Assembly: GCF_000427885.1 (NCBI RefSeq)
Contig: NZ_ATYW01000022.1
Span: 62,001 to 126,000 of the forward strand
DNA: 64,000 nt
Direction of reading: 5' to 3'
Source of the DNA: Glycomyces tenuis DSM 44171
GTDB lineage: Bacteria > Actinomycetota > Actinomycetes > Mycobacteriales > Micromonosporaceae
The position numbers were made by a program, and so were the translations under genes. Shown piece after piece: positions 1 through 7,564 of the stretch. Under the pieces are notes generated by a model. The model was given only the letters and a program-made list of their open reading frames with translations, was not told where the DNA came from and did no database searches. Position 1 is the first letter of the stretch. Each line of letters begins with the position of its first letter.

Positions 1-492
1 CACGTCGTGCCCACCGGGTCCGACGCCGATGCGATCGTGCGCCGCTGCGCGGCGGCCGGGTGGAAGGCCCACCGCGGGTTCGCGCTGCTGGAGCCGGCCT
101 GGGACCTGGCCGAGCGGCGCCTGGTCGCCCACGGCCCGGTCGCCGACGAGCACACCGCCTCGCAGGCGGTCCTGGCCGCCGCCAGGGGCGCGGGGGTCGT
201 GGCCGTCGCCGGCGGCCGGATCGCGCTCGCGCTCGCCGCGGACCTGCGCCGCGTCGGCCCGCTCGGGCTGACCCCGGGCAAGGCCGAACCGGACGACGGC
301 CTCGAACTCGACATGGAGCAGCGGGCGCTGCTCAACCGGCTCGCGGCCGGGTCGACGATCGCCGCCGCGGCCGAGGCCGAGTTCGTGTCCCTCAGGACGG
401 CCAACCGGCGCATCGCCGCGGCCCGCTCGGCGCTCGGGGTCAAGACCACCCGCGAAGCGGTGATGATCTACATCAAGCACGCCCGCAGTTGA
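1..492 (+). CDS. Partial LuxR-type HTH protein (5' end outside window)
   Basis: The frame is open from the first base, so the N-terminus lies upstream; the GTG at position 7 need not be the start. The visible C-terminal 60 residues form a LuxR/FixJ-like helix-turn-helix: a hydrophobic first helix around MEQRALLNRLAAG, then the recognition region SLRTANRRIAAARSALGVKT and REAV. The part before it is Ala/Gly-rich and has no receiver or ATPase motif that I can see. It is probably a DNA-binding regulator of LuxR type, but target and signal cannot be read from the fragment. It runs convergent to the next gene with only 12 bp between the stops. Confidence 0.6.
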   Translation, partial: HVVPTGSDADAIVRRCAAAGWKAHRGFALLEPAWDLAERRLVAHGPVADEHTASQAVLAAARGAGVVAVAGGRIALALAADLRRVGPLGLTPGKAEPDDGLELDMEQRALLNRLAAGSTIAAAAEAEFVSLRTANRRIAAARSALGVKTTREAVMIYIKHARS

Positions 493-504
493 CCCCCGGC
501 TCCG

Positions 505-1218
505 TCATGTGGCCTGGTCGAGCTCGGCCAGGCGCGCTTCGGCCTCTTCGAGGCGCTTGCGCAGCGCCGCGGCCTCCTCGGCGGCCTCGGAGCGGATCCG
601 GTCGACCACTTCGGTGACGAGCTCGTTGACTTCGGCGGATTCGGCGGCGGCGCACATCGACAGCGCCGCGGTGTGGCTGACGTGGACGCCTTTGACGAGC
701 GTGCGCGCGCCCTTGGCGGCCGCGACGGCCCACTCGCCGTCCTCATAGGTCAACGTGACGGTCAGTTCGGGGTGCTTGTCCTTCGCGGCCCTGGCCCGGG
801 TGGTCTTCTTGCGGGCCGGGGCGGCCTCCGGCTTGGTCTCGCTGGCGGGCTGGGACACGGTCTTCCTCTCGGCGGTCGGCGACGGTTCGGCGCCCTTGGC
901 GGGCTTGTCTGGTGCGTCGGGCAGCAGGCCGGGCCCCGGCGGCGGGCCGGCGGCCGCGGTGGCGGCGCGCTGCCGGGGCGCCTTGGCGCGGGCGCTCTCG
1001 CCGCGCTGGGGCATGCGCAGCTCGGCCGGGGAGAACGGCAGCTCGTCCGAGCCGAACGCGACCAGGAGGAAGTCGCCCTCCCGGGCCGCGTCGAGCGCGA
1101 CGACCTTCCCGGACTTGCCGGCGACCTGACCGGCCGACTCGGTGAACATGACCTTCGGTTTCTTCCCTTGCGCCAACACCGACTCCAAATGGGTGATGTC
1201 GGCACTCGACAGTGACAT
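505..1218 (-). CDS. DUF6319-like actinobacterial protein of unknown function
   Basis: The N-terminal 65 residues (ADITHLESVLAQGKKPKVMF, then SPAELRMP) resemble the conserved head of DUF6319 proteins. They are followed by a Pro/Ala/Lys-rich low-complexity linker (about residues 75-150), a small globular segment, and a C-terminal coiled coil rich in Ala, Glu and Arg. No catalytic motif is visible and the function is unknown. I chose ATG 1218 because AAGGAG lies 6 nt upstream; an in-frame ATG at 1236 would put that ribosome site inside the gene. The family assignment is from memory of the head motif and is moderately certain. Confidence 0.75.
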   Translation of the reverse strand: MSLSSADITHLESVLAQGKKPKVMFTESAGQVAGKSGKVVALDAAREGDFLLVAFGSDELPFSPAELRMPQRGESARAKAPRQRAATAAAGPPPGPGLLPDAPDKPAKGAEPSPTAERKTVSQPASETKPEAAPARKKTTRARAAKDKHPELTVTLTYEDGEWAVAAAKGARTLVKGVHVSHTAALSMCAAAESAEVNELVTEVVDRIRSEAAEEAAALRKRLEEAEARLAELDQAT

Positions 1219-1393
1219 CGCGGGCTCCTTCGGCATCGTGCGAGCCTGTCAGGCTCTGCGGGCTTCGTGCATCCTCCAATACGTATCGCACACCTGTGAC
1301 ACCGCCCCGCGGCGGCGAGAGTGTCGGCAACGGTTCAAACCCGCGCCATGTCGCATTCGCACACCGGCCCAGCTGGGCCAATACATTGCGAGC

Positions 1394-2566
1394 ATGAAAG
1401 TCGCCCTCGTCACCGAGTCGTTCCCGCCGCAGGTCAACGGCGTCGCCCGGTCGGTCGCCCGCACCACCGAGCACCTCCACGCCCGCGGACTCGAGCCCGT
1501 CGTCATCGCCCCCGCCCCCGGCCCGGGGCCGCGCCCGCACTTCCCCTGGCCGGTCGTGCGCGTGCCCTCGCTGCCCGTCCCGGCCTACCGCGGTTTCCGC
1601 GCCGGCCTGGCCACCCGCGCCCTCGACGAGGCGCTGGAGCACCACCGGCCCGACGTCATCCACCTCGCCTCGCCGTTCGGCTACACCGGCCGCGCCGCGG
1701 TCTGGGCCGAACGCACCGGCACGCCCGCCATCGCCGTGTGGCAGACCGACCTGCCCGCCTACACCCGCGCCTACCACCTGACCGCGTTCGAGCAGCTCGT
1801 GTGGCGCCGGCTGCGCCGCATCCACGCCCGCGCCCACGTCAACGTCGCGCTCACCCGCAGCTGCGCCCGGTCCCTGGCCGAGCAGGGCATCGGCGGCGTC
1901 ACGGTCCTGCCGCACGGGGTCGACACCGACCGCTTCGAGCCCGGCCGGCGCGAGGCCGCCCTCCACGACACGCTCGCGCCCGACGGGGCGCTCCTGGTCG
2001 GCTACGTCGGCCGCCTGGCCCGCGAGAAGCACCTCCACCTGCTGCGGGCGACCAGTGAACTGCCCGGGGTGCGGGTGGTCGTCGTCGGCGACGGGCCCCG
2101 CCGCCGCTCGCTCGAGCGGCTCATGCCGCGCGCGGCGTTCCTGGGAAGCCTCCACGGCGAGGACCTCTCGCGCCTGTACGCCTCACTGGACCTGTTCGTC
2201 CACACCGGGCCGTTCGAGACGTTCGGGCAGACCGTGCAGGAGGCCCACGCCTCCGGCGTCGGCGTGGTGTGCGTCGACGCCGGAGGCGCGGCCGAGCTGG
2301 TCGACCCCGGCGTCGACGGCGCTCATTTCGCTCCCGGCGACGAGCGGGGCCTGGCGCGCCTGGTCGCGGCCCTGGCCGTCCAGCGGCCCCTGCTGCGCGA
2401 GTGGGGCCGCAGGGGCCGCTTGAAGGTGCTGGGCCGCACCTGGGAGGCCGAGGGCGATGCGATCATCGGCTACTACGAGCAGGCTCTGGCCGCCTCGCCT
2501 CGGGCCGTGCCGCTCGGCGCTCGACCGGGCGGCGCCGGGGCTTCCCGGCCGCTCCCCACGGCTTGA
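1394..2566 (+). CDS. GT4-family glycosyltransferase, probably GDP-mannose-dependent
   Basis: A 390-residue GT-B enzyme. The N-terminal Rossmann domain opens with MKVALVTESFPPQVNGV, the hallmark of MgtA/PimB-like mannosyltransferases. The C-terminal nucleotide-sugar domain has GYVGRLAREK and the acceptor/donor loop GPFETFGQTVQEAHASG with the two spaced Glu residues typical of GT4. The probable role is sugar transfer to a lipid or glycan at the inner face of the membrane; donor identity is inferred from family resemblance. Start: TACATT at 1382-1387 lies 6 nt before ATG 1394 with no Shine-Dalgarno, so the transcript is probably leaderless. The 3' end overlaps the convergent DUF2269 gene by about 100 bp. 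Confidence 0.85.
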   Translation: MKVALVTESFPPQVNGVARSVARTTEHLHARGLEPVVIAPAPGPGPRPHFPWPVVRVPSLPVPAYRGFRAGLATRALDEALEHHRPDVIHLASPFGYTGRAAVWAERTGTPAIAVWQTDLPAYTRAYHLTAFEQLVWRRLRRIHARAHVNVALTRSCARSLAEQGIGGVTVLPHGVDTDRFEPGRREAALHDTLAPDGALLVGYVGRLAREKHLHLLRATSELPGVRVVVVGDGPRRRSLERLMPRAAFLGSLHGEDLSRLYASLDLFVHTGPFETFGQTVQEAHASGVGVVCVDAGGAAELVDPGVDGAHFAPGDERGLARLVAALAVQRPLLREWGRRGRLKVLGRTWEAEGDAIIGYYEQALAASPRAVPLGARPGGAGASRPLPTA

Positions 2567-3008
2567 CGTAGGACAGGGCGATCGCCGTGATGTAGACCGT
2601 CGAGGACACGATCGGGCCCATGATGACGCCCTGGTCGACGGCGATGAGCCGCGCCGGGTCGACCTCGGCGGCCAGGGCCGCCAGGCTCGGGCGCAGCAGC
2701 ACGAGCGTGAGCGTGAAGGTCGCGCAGGTGGCGATGAGCTTGACCAGGACCCACCGGTAGCGCAGGCTCCAGCGCGTGCCCAGCGCCAAGACCAGGCCCG
2801 AGACGAGCGCGGTCGCGCCGATCGGGACGGCGATGGTGGAGGCGAGGATCGACATGGCCGTGGCCGAGGCGAACTGGACGCCGGCCTCGCCGGCGGACAT
2901 GACCGTCAAGCCCAGGACGAGCAGCGCCAGGCTCAGGCCCAGCCAGGCCACCGAGGCGGCCACGTGGACGATGATCACGAACCGGTACATGCGACGTGAG
3001 AGATTCAT
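2463..3008 (-). CDS. DUF2269-like four-helix membrane protein
   Basis: A 181-residue integral membrane protein with four hydrophobic segments (about residues 10-33, 46-76, 84-108, 128-150) and a charged Arg/Pro-rich cytoplasmic tail. The His in the first helix (VIIVHVAASVAWLG) and overall layout match DUF2269-type predicted membrane proteins. The role is unknown. The tail coding region overlaps the end of the upstream glycosyltransferase on the opposite strand, so the last 30 residues are weakly constrained and could be a lost-stop extension. It is divergent from the HlyIII gene, from which it is separated by 158 bp. Confidence 0.75.
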   Translation of the reverse strand: MNLSRRMYRFVIIVHVAASVAWLGLSLALLVLGLTVMSAGEAGVQFASATAMSILASTIAVPIGATALVSGLVLALGTRWSLRYRWVLVKLIATCATFTLTLVLLRPSLAALAAEVDPARLIAVDQGVIMGPIVSSTVYITAIALSYVKPWGAAGKPRRRPVERRAARPEARRPEPARSSR

Positions 3009-3166
3009 GCCTCCACCCTCGCGGCCGCACCGTCGCCTCGCATCGAAGCGGAAGCGTATTCGCCGCTACGGCCAGGCGCTGACACCGCCCCGGGGGCCTA
3101 GGCCCACCGCCGCGAGTGGACCTACAGGCACTACCGGCCGGTAACGTCGGCGCGTATCGTCGTGGC

Positions 3167-3832
3167 ATGGACACCGCCCTGGACCAGCGACCGGCAGCGG
3201 CGGTCAAGCCGCGGCTGCGCGGCTGGCTGCACCTGGCCGCCTTCCCGGCGGCGATCCTCGCCGGCCTCGTCCTGGTCGCCACCGGCCCCACCCAGACCGC
3301 GCGCCTGACCTCGGCGGTCTACGTCGCCGCCTCGGCGACCCTGTTCGGCGTCTCGGCCCTGTACCACCGCACCAACCTGGGCCCGATCGCCACGGCCCGG
3401 CTCAAGCGGGCCGACCACGCGGGCATCTACCTCATCATCGCCGGCACGTACACGCCGGTGGCCGCCCTCGCGCTCGAAGGCGCGGCCCGCACCGCGATCC
3501 TCCTCGCCGTCTGGGTCGGCGCCGCGGCCGGGATCGCCTTCCGCACCCTGTGGCTCTCGGCGCCCCGCTGGCTCTACACGGGCCTGTACATCGCCCTGGG
3601 CTGGATCGCCCTGGCCGTGCTGCCGCAGCTGAGCGCGGGAGCGGGCTGGCCGGCGACGGTCCTCATCGTCGCCGGAGGCCTGCTCTACACCGCCGGGGGC
3701 CTGGTCTACGCCCGCAAACGCCCCGACCCGGCGCCGGGCTGGTTCGGCTTCCACGAGGTCTTCCACGCCTTCACGCTGGCCGCCTACGCCACCCAGTTCG
3801 CCGCCGTCGCCATCGTCGTCCGGGCCGCCTGA
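3167..3832 (+). CDS. Hemolysin III / PAQR-family membrane protein
   Basis: A 221-residue seven-helix protein of the HlyIII (YqfA, progesterone/adiponectin-receptor-like) family. It carries the conserved metal-binding features of the family: SALYHR in helix 2, a DHAGIYLIIAGTYTP motif in helix 3 and HEVFHAF before the last helix. Members are putative zinc-dependent lipid hydrolases or membrane stress proteins; haemolytic activity should not be assumed. Start ATG 3167 is chosen over an in-frame ATG at 3116 because TATCGT (3155-3160) sits 6 nt upstream, as expected for a leaderless mRNA, and because residue 1 then precedes the usual short cytoplasmic tail. Confidence 0.9.
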   Translation: MDTALDQRPAAAVKPRLRGWLHLAAFPAAILAGLVLVATGPTQTARLTSAVYVAASATLFGVSALYHRTNLGPIATARLKRADHAGIYLIIAGTYTPVAALALEGAARTAILLAVWVGAAAGIAFRTLWLSAPRWLYTGLYIALGWIALAVLPQLSAGAGWPATVLIVAGGLLYTAGGLVYARKRPDPAPGWFGFHEVFHAFTLAAYATQFAAVAIVVRAA

Positions 3833-3870
3833 ACCGGCTAGCATGGGTGGCGGACACAAGGGAGGCGGCC

Positions 3871-4257
3871 ATGAGCGACAGGCAGATCCGCGGCGTCGAG
3901 CGGGCCATCCGCGAAGCGGAGGCGCGCGGCGAGTTCGCCGACCTGCCAGGGGCGGGCAAACCGATCCCGGGCCTGGACCGCCCGGCCGGCGAGGACTGGT
4001 GGCTGCGCCAGCAGGCCGCCCGCGAGCAGATCGGCGATGAGGCCCTGCCGCTGTCGATCCGGCTCCGCAAGGAAGTCGACGGCCTGGCCGAAGCGCTCGA
4101 CGCCCTCGACGGAGAGGCCGCCGTCCGGGACTTCCTGGCCGAGCTCAACGCCCGCATCCGAACAGCCCTCATCGGCCCGCCCGAGGGGCCCCCGCTCAAC
4201 TTCGGGCCCATCGACGTCGAGCAGGCCGTCGCGGCCTGGCGGGAGCGCCGCGCCTGA
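3871..4257 (+). CDS. DUF1992 (DnaJ-homologue subfamily C28-like) protein
   Basis: A 128-residue cytoplasmic protein matching DUF1992: an N-terminal helix followed by the diagnostic FADLPGAGKPIP segment and WWLRQ, then a charged helical region ending NFGPIDVEQAVAAWR. The family is widespread and poorly characterised; the link to eukaryotic DNAJC28 is by this domain only, as no J domain is present. Start ATG 3871 has AAGGGAGG 6 nt upstream. It lies 38 bp after the HlyIII gene and may be co-transcribed with it. Confidence 0.88.
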   Translation: MSDRQIRGVERAIREAEARGEFADLPGAGKPIPGLDRPAGEDWWLRQQAAREQIGDEALPLSIRLRKEVDGLAEALDALDGEAAVRDFLAELNARIRTALIGPPEGPPLNFGPIDVEQAVAAWRERRA

Positions 4258-4340
4258 AAACGGCTTGAAGCCGCCGGGCCCGGCGCCGACACTGGAGGAC
4301 CGGGCCGAAGCGGTCGGCCCGCCAGACCGGAAGGACCGCC

Positions 4341-4709
4341 GTGACCGAGCAGTTGATCCACTTGAGCCAGACACCTGTCCTGTTCGCCGACGGGACGCCC
4401 GGTGAGGATCCGCTGGAGCTCATCGGCGCCGCCTTCGGACACGAGGCCACGTGGATCGCCGCCACCCACCAGCGGCTCGGCCCCGACTTCTTCGACCTGC
4501 GCTCGGGCGTCGCCGGCGAGCTGACGCAGAAATGCGTCCAATACCATCTCGGGCTGGCCGTCGTCGGCGACATCGCGCCCTACAGCGGCGGCAGCGAGGC
4601 CGTGCGCTCGTGGGTGGGCGAGGCGAACCGGGGCCGGCGCCTGTGGTTCGTGGCCGACCTCGATGAGCTCGAGCAGCGTCTCGGAGCGCCGGCCGGCCGG
4701 GGACGCTAG
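4341..4709 (+). CDS. DUF4180 domain protein
   Basis: A 122-residue protein that fits the DUF4180 layout: FFDLRSGVAGELTQKCVQYH, then GLAVVGDIAPYSGGS and EANRGRRLWFVADLDELEQRL. The function is unknown; the fold resembles STAS-like small alpha/beta domains and is cytoplasmic. GTG 4341 is preceded by AAGGACC. The stop overlaps the stop of the convergent methyltransferase by a few bases (TCTAGT), leaving no room for a terminator. Confidence 0.85.
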   Translation: MTEQLIHLSQTPVLFADGTPGEDPLELIGAAFGHEATWIAATHQRLGPDFFDLRSGVAGELTQKCVQYHLGLAVVGDIAPYSGGSEAVRSWVGEANRGRRLWFVADLDELEQRLGAPAGRGR

Positions 4710-5452
4710 TCGACGGGGCGGCCCAGCGTCAGGTAGGCGAAGCCGAGCAGGCGCCGGTGCCCGCGCAGCCACCGGCCGCGGTGCTCATCGGCCCGGCGGC
4801 GGATCCGGTCGGCATCGGGCGATGCGGGGTGGGCGAGGAGCCACGTCTCCCAGTCGGCCAGGTAACCGGACTCGAAGTCGTCCCATTCGGACTGCTCGAC
4901 CGCTTCGACGCGCAGCGGACGGAACCCGGCCGCGATCGCGGCGTCGACCAGCTCGGGCAGTTCCAGCATCTCCTCGACGCTCGTGCCCGGCCACATCCGC
5001 TCCAGCTGCGCCGCGGTGGGCACCCGCTCCCAGTACCCGTCGCCGAAGACGAGGCGCCCGCCGGGCTCGACGAGCCGGTAGAGCTCGCGCAGCGCCTGCG
5101 GGGCGTCGCCGAAGACATGGGAGGCGCCGATGCACACCACCGCCTCGGCCGACTCGGTCCACGCCCGCCCCTGGTGTTCGACGAACGACACCCGGCCGTC
5201 CAGCCCGCGCCGCTTCGCGGCGGCGCGGGCGCGGTCGAGCAGTTCGGCGTCGGCGTCGACGCCGGTGGCCCGCGCGAGCGGGGCGGCCTCGGCCAGGCGC
5301 AGGAGCAGTTCGCCCCAGCCGCATCCGATGTCGACGATCGTCGCCGGCCGCGCCGAGGCCAGGGCCGACACCAGGCGGTCGGCGCGCCAGGGCGCGATGG
5401 GGGAGTTGAAGTCGAGATGGCCGTATCGGGTCGGCTCTGGATTCGCAGTCAC
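4706..5452 (-). CDS. Class I SAM-dependent methyltransferase
   Basis: About 248 residues with a standard Rossmann methyltransferase core: motif I TIVDIGCGWGELLLRL, the acidic end of strand 2 GVDADAELLDRAR, motif post-I around VSFVEHQGRAW, and the motif III region LVEPGGRLVFGDGYW. The substrate is not predictable; the aromatic C-terminal part (WDDFESGYLADWETWLL) resembles small-molecule methyltransferases. The start is uncertain: GTG 5452 gives VTANPEP and has TAGGGT 8 nt upstream, whereas the frame stays open to 5482. It is divergent from the monooxygenase gene. Confidence 0.85.
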   Translation of the reverse strand: MTANPEPTRYGHLDFNSPIAPWRADRLVSALASARPATIVDIGCGWGELLLRLAEAAPLARATGVDADAELLDRARAAAKRRGLDGRVSFVEHQGRAWTESAEAVVCIGASHVFGDAPQALRELYRLVEPGGRLVFGDGYWERVPTAAQLERMWPGTSVEEMLELPELVDAAIAAGFRPLRVEAVEQSEWDDFESGYLADWETWLLAHPASPDADRIRRRADEHRGRWLRGHRRLLGFAYLTLGRPVD

Positions 5453-5523
5453 AGGGCCGCACCCTAGACGCCCCGCCCGCACCGGGCAAGCGGAAAACGA
5501 CGGCCCGGGCGTAGCGTTGCGGC

Positions 5524-5823
5524 ATGATCGTCGTCCACGTCTCCCTCTACAGCCGCCCCGAGCACCGCGCCTCGTTCGCCCGGGCGCTGCGGCGGTTGCA
5601 GGCCGCGACGCTCGAGCGGGACGCGGGGTGCCTGCGGTACGACTGCTCGGTCGACCTGGCCGATGCCGACCGGTTCACCTGCGTCGAGCAGTGGACCGAC
5701 ATGGACAGCGTCCGGGCCCACCTGGAGGCGCCCCATCACCTCGAGGCCGACGCGCTGCTCGACCGGTGGCGGGCCAGACCCGCCGAGGTGCGCCTCTTCA
5801 CCGCCGAGCCGGCCGAGCTGTGA
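5524..5823 (+). CDS. ABM-domain (YgiN-like) antibiotic biosynthesis monooxygenase family protein
   Basis: A 99-residue dimeric alpha/beta-barrel protein of the ABM superfamily: VVHVSLYSRPEHRASF at the N-terminus, CLRYDCSVDLADADRF in the middle and VEQWTDMDSVRAHLEAPHH as the third strand/helix. Relatives act on quinones or polyketide intermediates, or are of unknown function. TAGCGT (5512-5517) is 6 nt before the ATG and there is no Shine-Dalgarno site, which suggests a leaderless transcript. It is convergent with the flavoprotein gene. Confidence 0.88.
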   Translation: MIVVHVSLYSRPEHRASFARALRRLQAATLERDAGCLRYDCSVDLADADRFTCVEQWTDMDSVRAHLEAPHHLEADALLDRWRARPAEVRLFTAEPAEL

Positions 5824-5837
5824 GCGCCGACGGCGCC

Positions 5838-6809
5838 TCAGGGCGCCAGGGCCCGGCGGCGCTCGGCGACGGCCCGGTCGGTCTCGGCCTCGATCAGGTC
5901 GAAGTTGATCATCGCCGCGGCCCGCACGCCCGACTCGGCCGCGCCGACGACCTGCGCCATCGGGTTCGCCACGTTCCCGGCCACCCACACACCCGGCACC
6001 GGCGTGGCGCCGGTCTGGTCGGACTCGATGTAGGTGCCGATCACGTGGCCTTCGCGCGTCATCTCGGTCGGCTTCAGCCCCAGGTCGGCCAGGACGGCGC
6101 CGGCGGCGGTGAACGTGGGAGCCACGGCCAGGGCCCGGCACGCCACCATCGAGCCGTCGGCCAAGGCGACGCCGACGAGCCGGTCGTCCTCGACGTCGAG
6201 GGCGGCCACCTCGCCGTCGACGACGGCGATGCCGCGCGCGGCCAGCCGCTCGGCGTCCTCGGCGCCGAACGGCGCCGCGGTGTGGCGCAGGACGGTCACC
6301 GTCTCGCTCCACTGCCGCCACAGCAGCGCCTGGTGAACGGCCATCGGACCGGTCGCCAGGACCGCGATCGGCTCGCCGCGGACCTCCCAGCCGTGGCAGT
6401 ACGGGCAGTGCAGGGCGTCGCGGCCGAACCGCTCGGCCAGACCGGGCACCGGCGGCAGCTCGTCGACCAGCCCGGTGGTGACCAGGAGCCGGTCGGCGCT
6501 CACCCGCGTCCCGTCGGCGAGGGCCACGGTGAAGACCTCGCCGTCGCGTCCGATGCGGACGACCTCGCCGTCGCGGATCGCACCGCCGTAGCCGCGCACC
6601 TCCTCGCGGCCGACCGCGACGAGCTCGCCGGGGGGCATGCCGTCACGGGTCAGGTAGGAGTGGACGCCCTCGGCCCTGGCGTTGCGGGGACGCCCGGCGT
6701 CGATCACCAGGACGCGCCGCCTGGCCCGCGCGAGCACGACCGCGCCGCTCAGCCCGGCGGCGCCGCCGCCGACGACCACGACCTCGTAGTGCATGTCGGT
6801 CTGTTGCAT
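5838..6809 (-). CDS. Thioredoxin-reductase-like NAD(P)/FAD oxidoreductase
   Basis: 323 residues. An N-terminal FAD Rossmann motif (VVVVGGGAAGLSGAVVLARA) is followed by a central NAD(P)-binding part with HCPYCHGWE, the CxxC redox pair of thioredoxin-reductase-like enzymes, and a C-terminal FAD motif GVWVAGNVANPMAQVVGAA. The NADPH-binding segment (AVLATGPMAVHQALLWRQW) is degenerate compared with GxGxxA, as in the small TrxR-like proteins common in actinobacteria. Electron acceptor unknown; no thioredoxin gene is nearby. A strong GAGGAGG precedes ATG 6809. It is divergent from an XRE-cupin regulator that probably controls it through the phased half-sites between them. Confidence 0.9.
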   Translation of the reverse strand: MQQTDMHYEVVVVGGGAAGLSGAVVLARARRRVLVIDAGRPRNARAEGVHSYLTRDGMPPGELVAVGREEVRGYGGAIRDGEVVRIGRDGEVFTVALADGTRVSADRLLVTTGLVDELPPVPGLAERFGRDALHCPYCHGWEVRGEPIAVLATGPMAVHQALLWRQWSETVTVLRHTAAPFGAEDAERLAARGIAVVDGEVAALDVEDDRLVGVALADGSMVACRALAVAPTFTAAGAVLADLGLKPTEMTREGHVIGTYIESDQTGATPVPGVWVAGNVANPMAQVVGAAESGVRAAAMINFDLIEAETDRAVAERRRALAP

Positions 6810-6860
6810 GGTTCCTCCTCAATCGATGCACCACGATCATGGACTCCCGCCGACGCCGGT

Positions 6861-6885
6861 GGCAACTATCTTGCCGATATGGCAA
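6861..6885. promoter_or_regulatory. Three phased half-sites between flavoprotein and XRE-cupin genes
   Basis: GGCAA at 6861, TTGCC at 6871 and GGCAA at 6881 are spaced exactly 10 bp apart, giving two overlapping inverted repeats (GGCAA-N5-TTGCC and TTGCC-N5-GGCAA) on one face of the helix. They lie 11 bp before the regulator start and about 50 bp before the divergent gene. A likely operator for the adjacent XRE protein; the assignment is inference. Confidence 0.6.
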
Positions 6886-6895
6886 TAATTGGAGG

Positions 6896-7516
6896 ATGGC
6901 ACACGACGACTTCGCCGACGTCCTCACCGGCGTCGGACCGCGCCTCAAAGACCTGCGCCGCCGGCGGGGGACCACCCTGACGCAACTGGCCGAGCGCACC
7001 GGGATCTCCCTGAGCACGCTCTCGCGGCTCGAGTCGGGGCAGCGCAAACCCACCCTGGAGCTGCTGCTGCCCCTGGCCAAGGCCCACGGCGTGCAGCTCG
7101 ACGACCTGGTCGGCGCGCCGACCACCGGCGATCCGCGCGTCCACCTGCGGCCGTTCAGCCGCTCGGGCCAGACCTTCGTCCCGCTCACCCGCCACCTGGG
7201 CGGCCTCCAGGCCTACAAGCAGATCCGCCCGCCCGACCACGACGTGCCCCAGCGCATCGAGCAGCGCGCCCACGAAGGCTACGAGTGGATCTACATGCTC
7301 TCAGGACGGCTGCGCCTGGCCCTGGGCCCGCACGACTTCCTCATCGGCCCCGGCGAGGCCGTCGAGTTCGACACGCGCGTGCCGCACGGCTTCGTCAACC
7401 CCGGGCCCGAACCGGCCGAGTTCATCAGCATCTTCGGCCCGCAGGGGGAGAAGATCCACGTCAAGGCCCGATCGACCGACCGCCGCGAGCAGGCGGGCGA
7501 CGAGCGCACAACTTGA
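6896..7516 (+). CDS. XRE-family regulator with C-terminal cupin domain
   Basis: 206 residues. The N-terminal HTH_3 domain (about residues 15-68) has LKDLRRRRGTTLTQLAERTG and SLSTLSRLESGQRKPTLELL. The C-terminal cupin_2 domain (about 110-185) has HEGYEWIYMLSGRLRLALG and the second motif DTRVPHGFVNPG. Such proteins bind a small ligand in the cupin and repress or activate neighbouring metabolic genes. GGAGG directly abuts ATG 6896, too close for normal Shine-Dalgarno spacing, so the start may be used in another way. Divergent from the thioredoxin-reductase-like gene, its most likely target. Confidence 0.9.
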   Translation: MAHDDFADVLTGVGPRLKDLRRRRGTTLTQLAERTGISLSTLSRLESGQRKPTLELLLPLAKAHGVQLDDLVGAPTTGDPRVHLRPFSRSGQTFVPLTRHLGGLQAYKQIRPPDHDVPQRIEQRAHEGYEWIYMLSGRLRLALGPHDFLIGPGEAVEFDTRVPHGFVNPGPEPAEFISIFGPQGEKIHVKARSTDRREQAGDERTT

Positions 7517-7558
7517 CATAGAAGGGTGTAGATATATATGGAATGTCGGGTTTAAAAT
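7513..7558 (+). promoter_or_regulatory. Promoter region of the orphan response regulator
   Basis: TTGACA at 7513-7518 with TATATG 16 bp downstream is one possible promoter. A second -10-like box, TAAAAT at 7553-7558, lies exactly 6 nt before GTG 7565, so transcription could begin on the start codon (leaderless). The stretch is markedly AT-rich against its surroundings. Confidence 0.5.
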
Positions 7559-7564
7559 GTTCAC

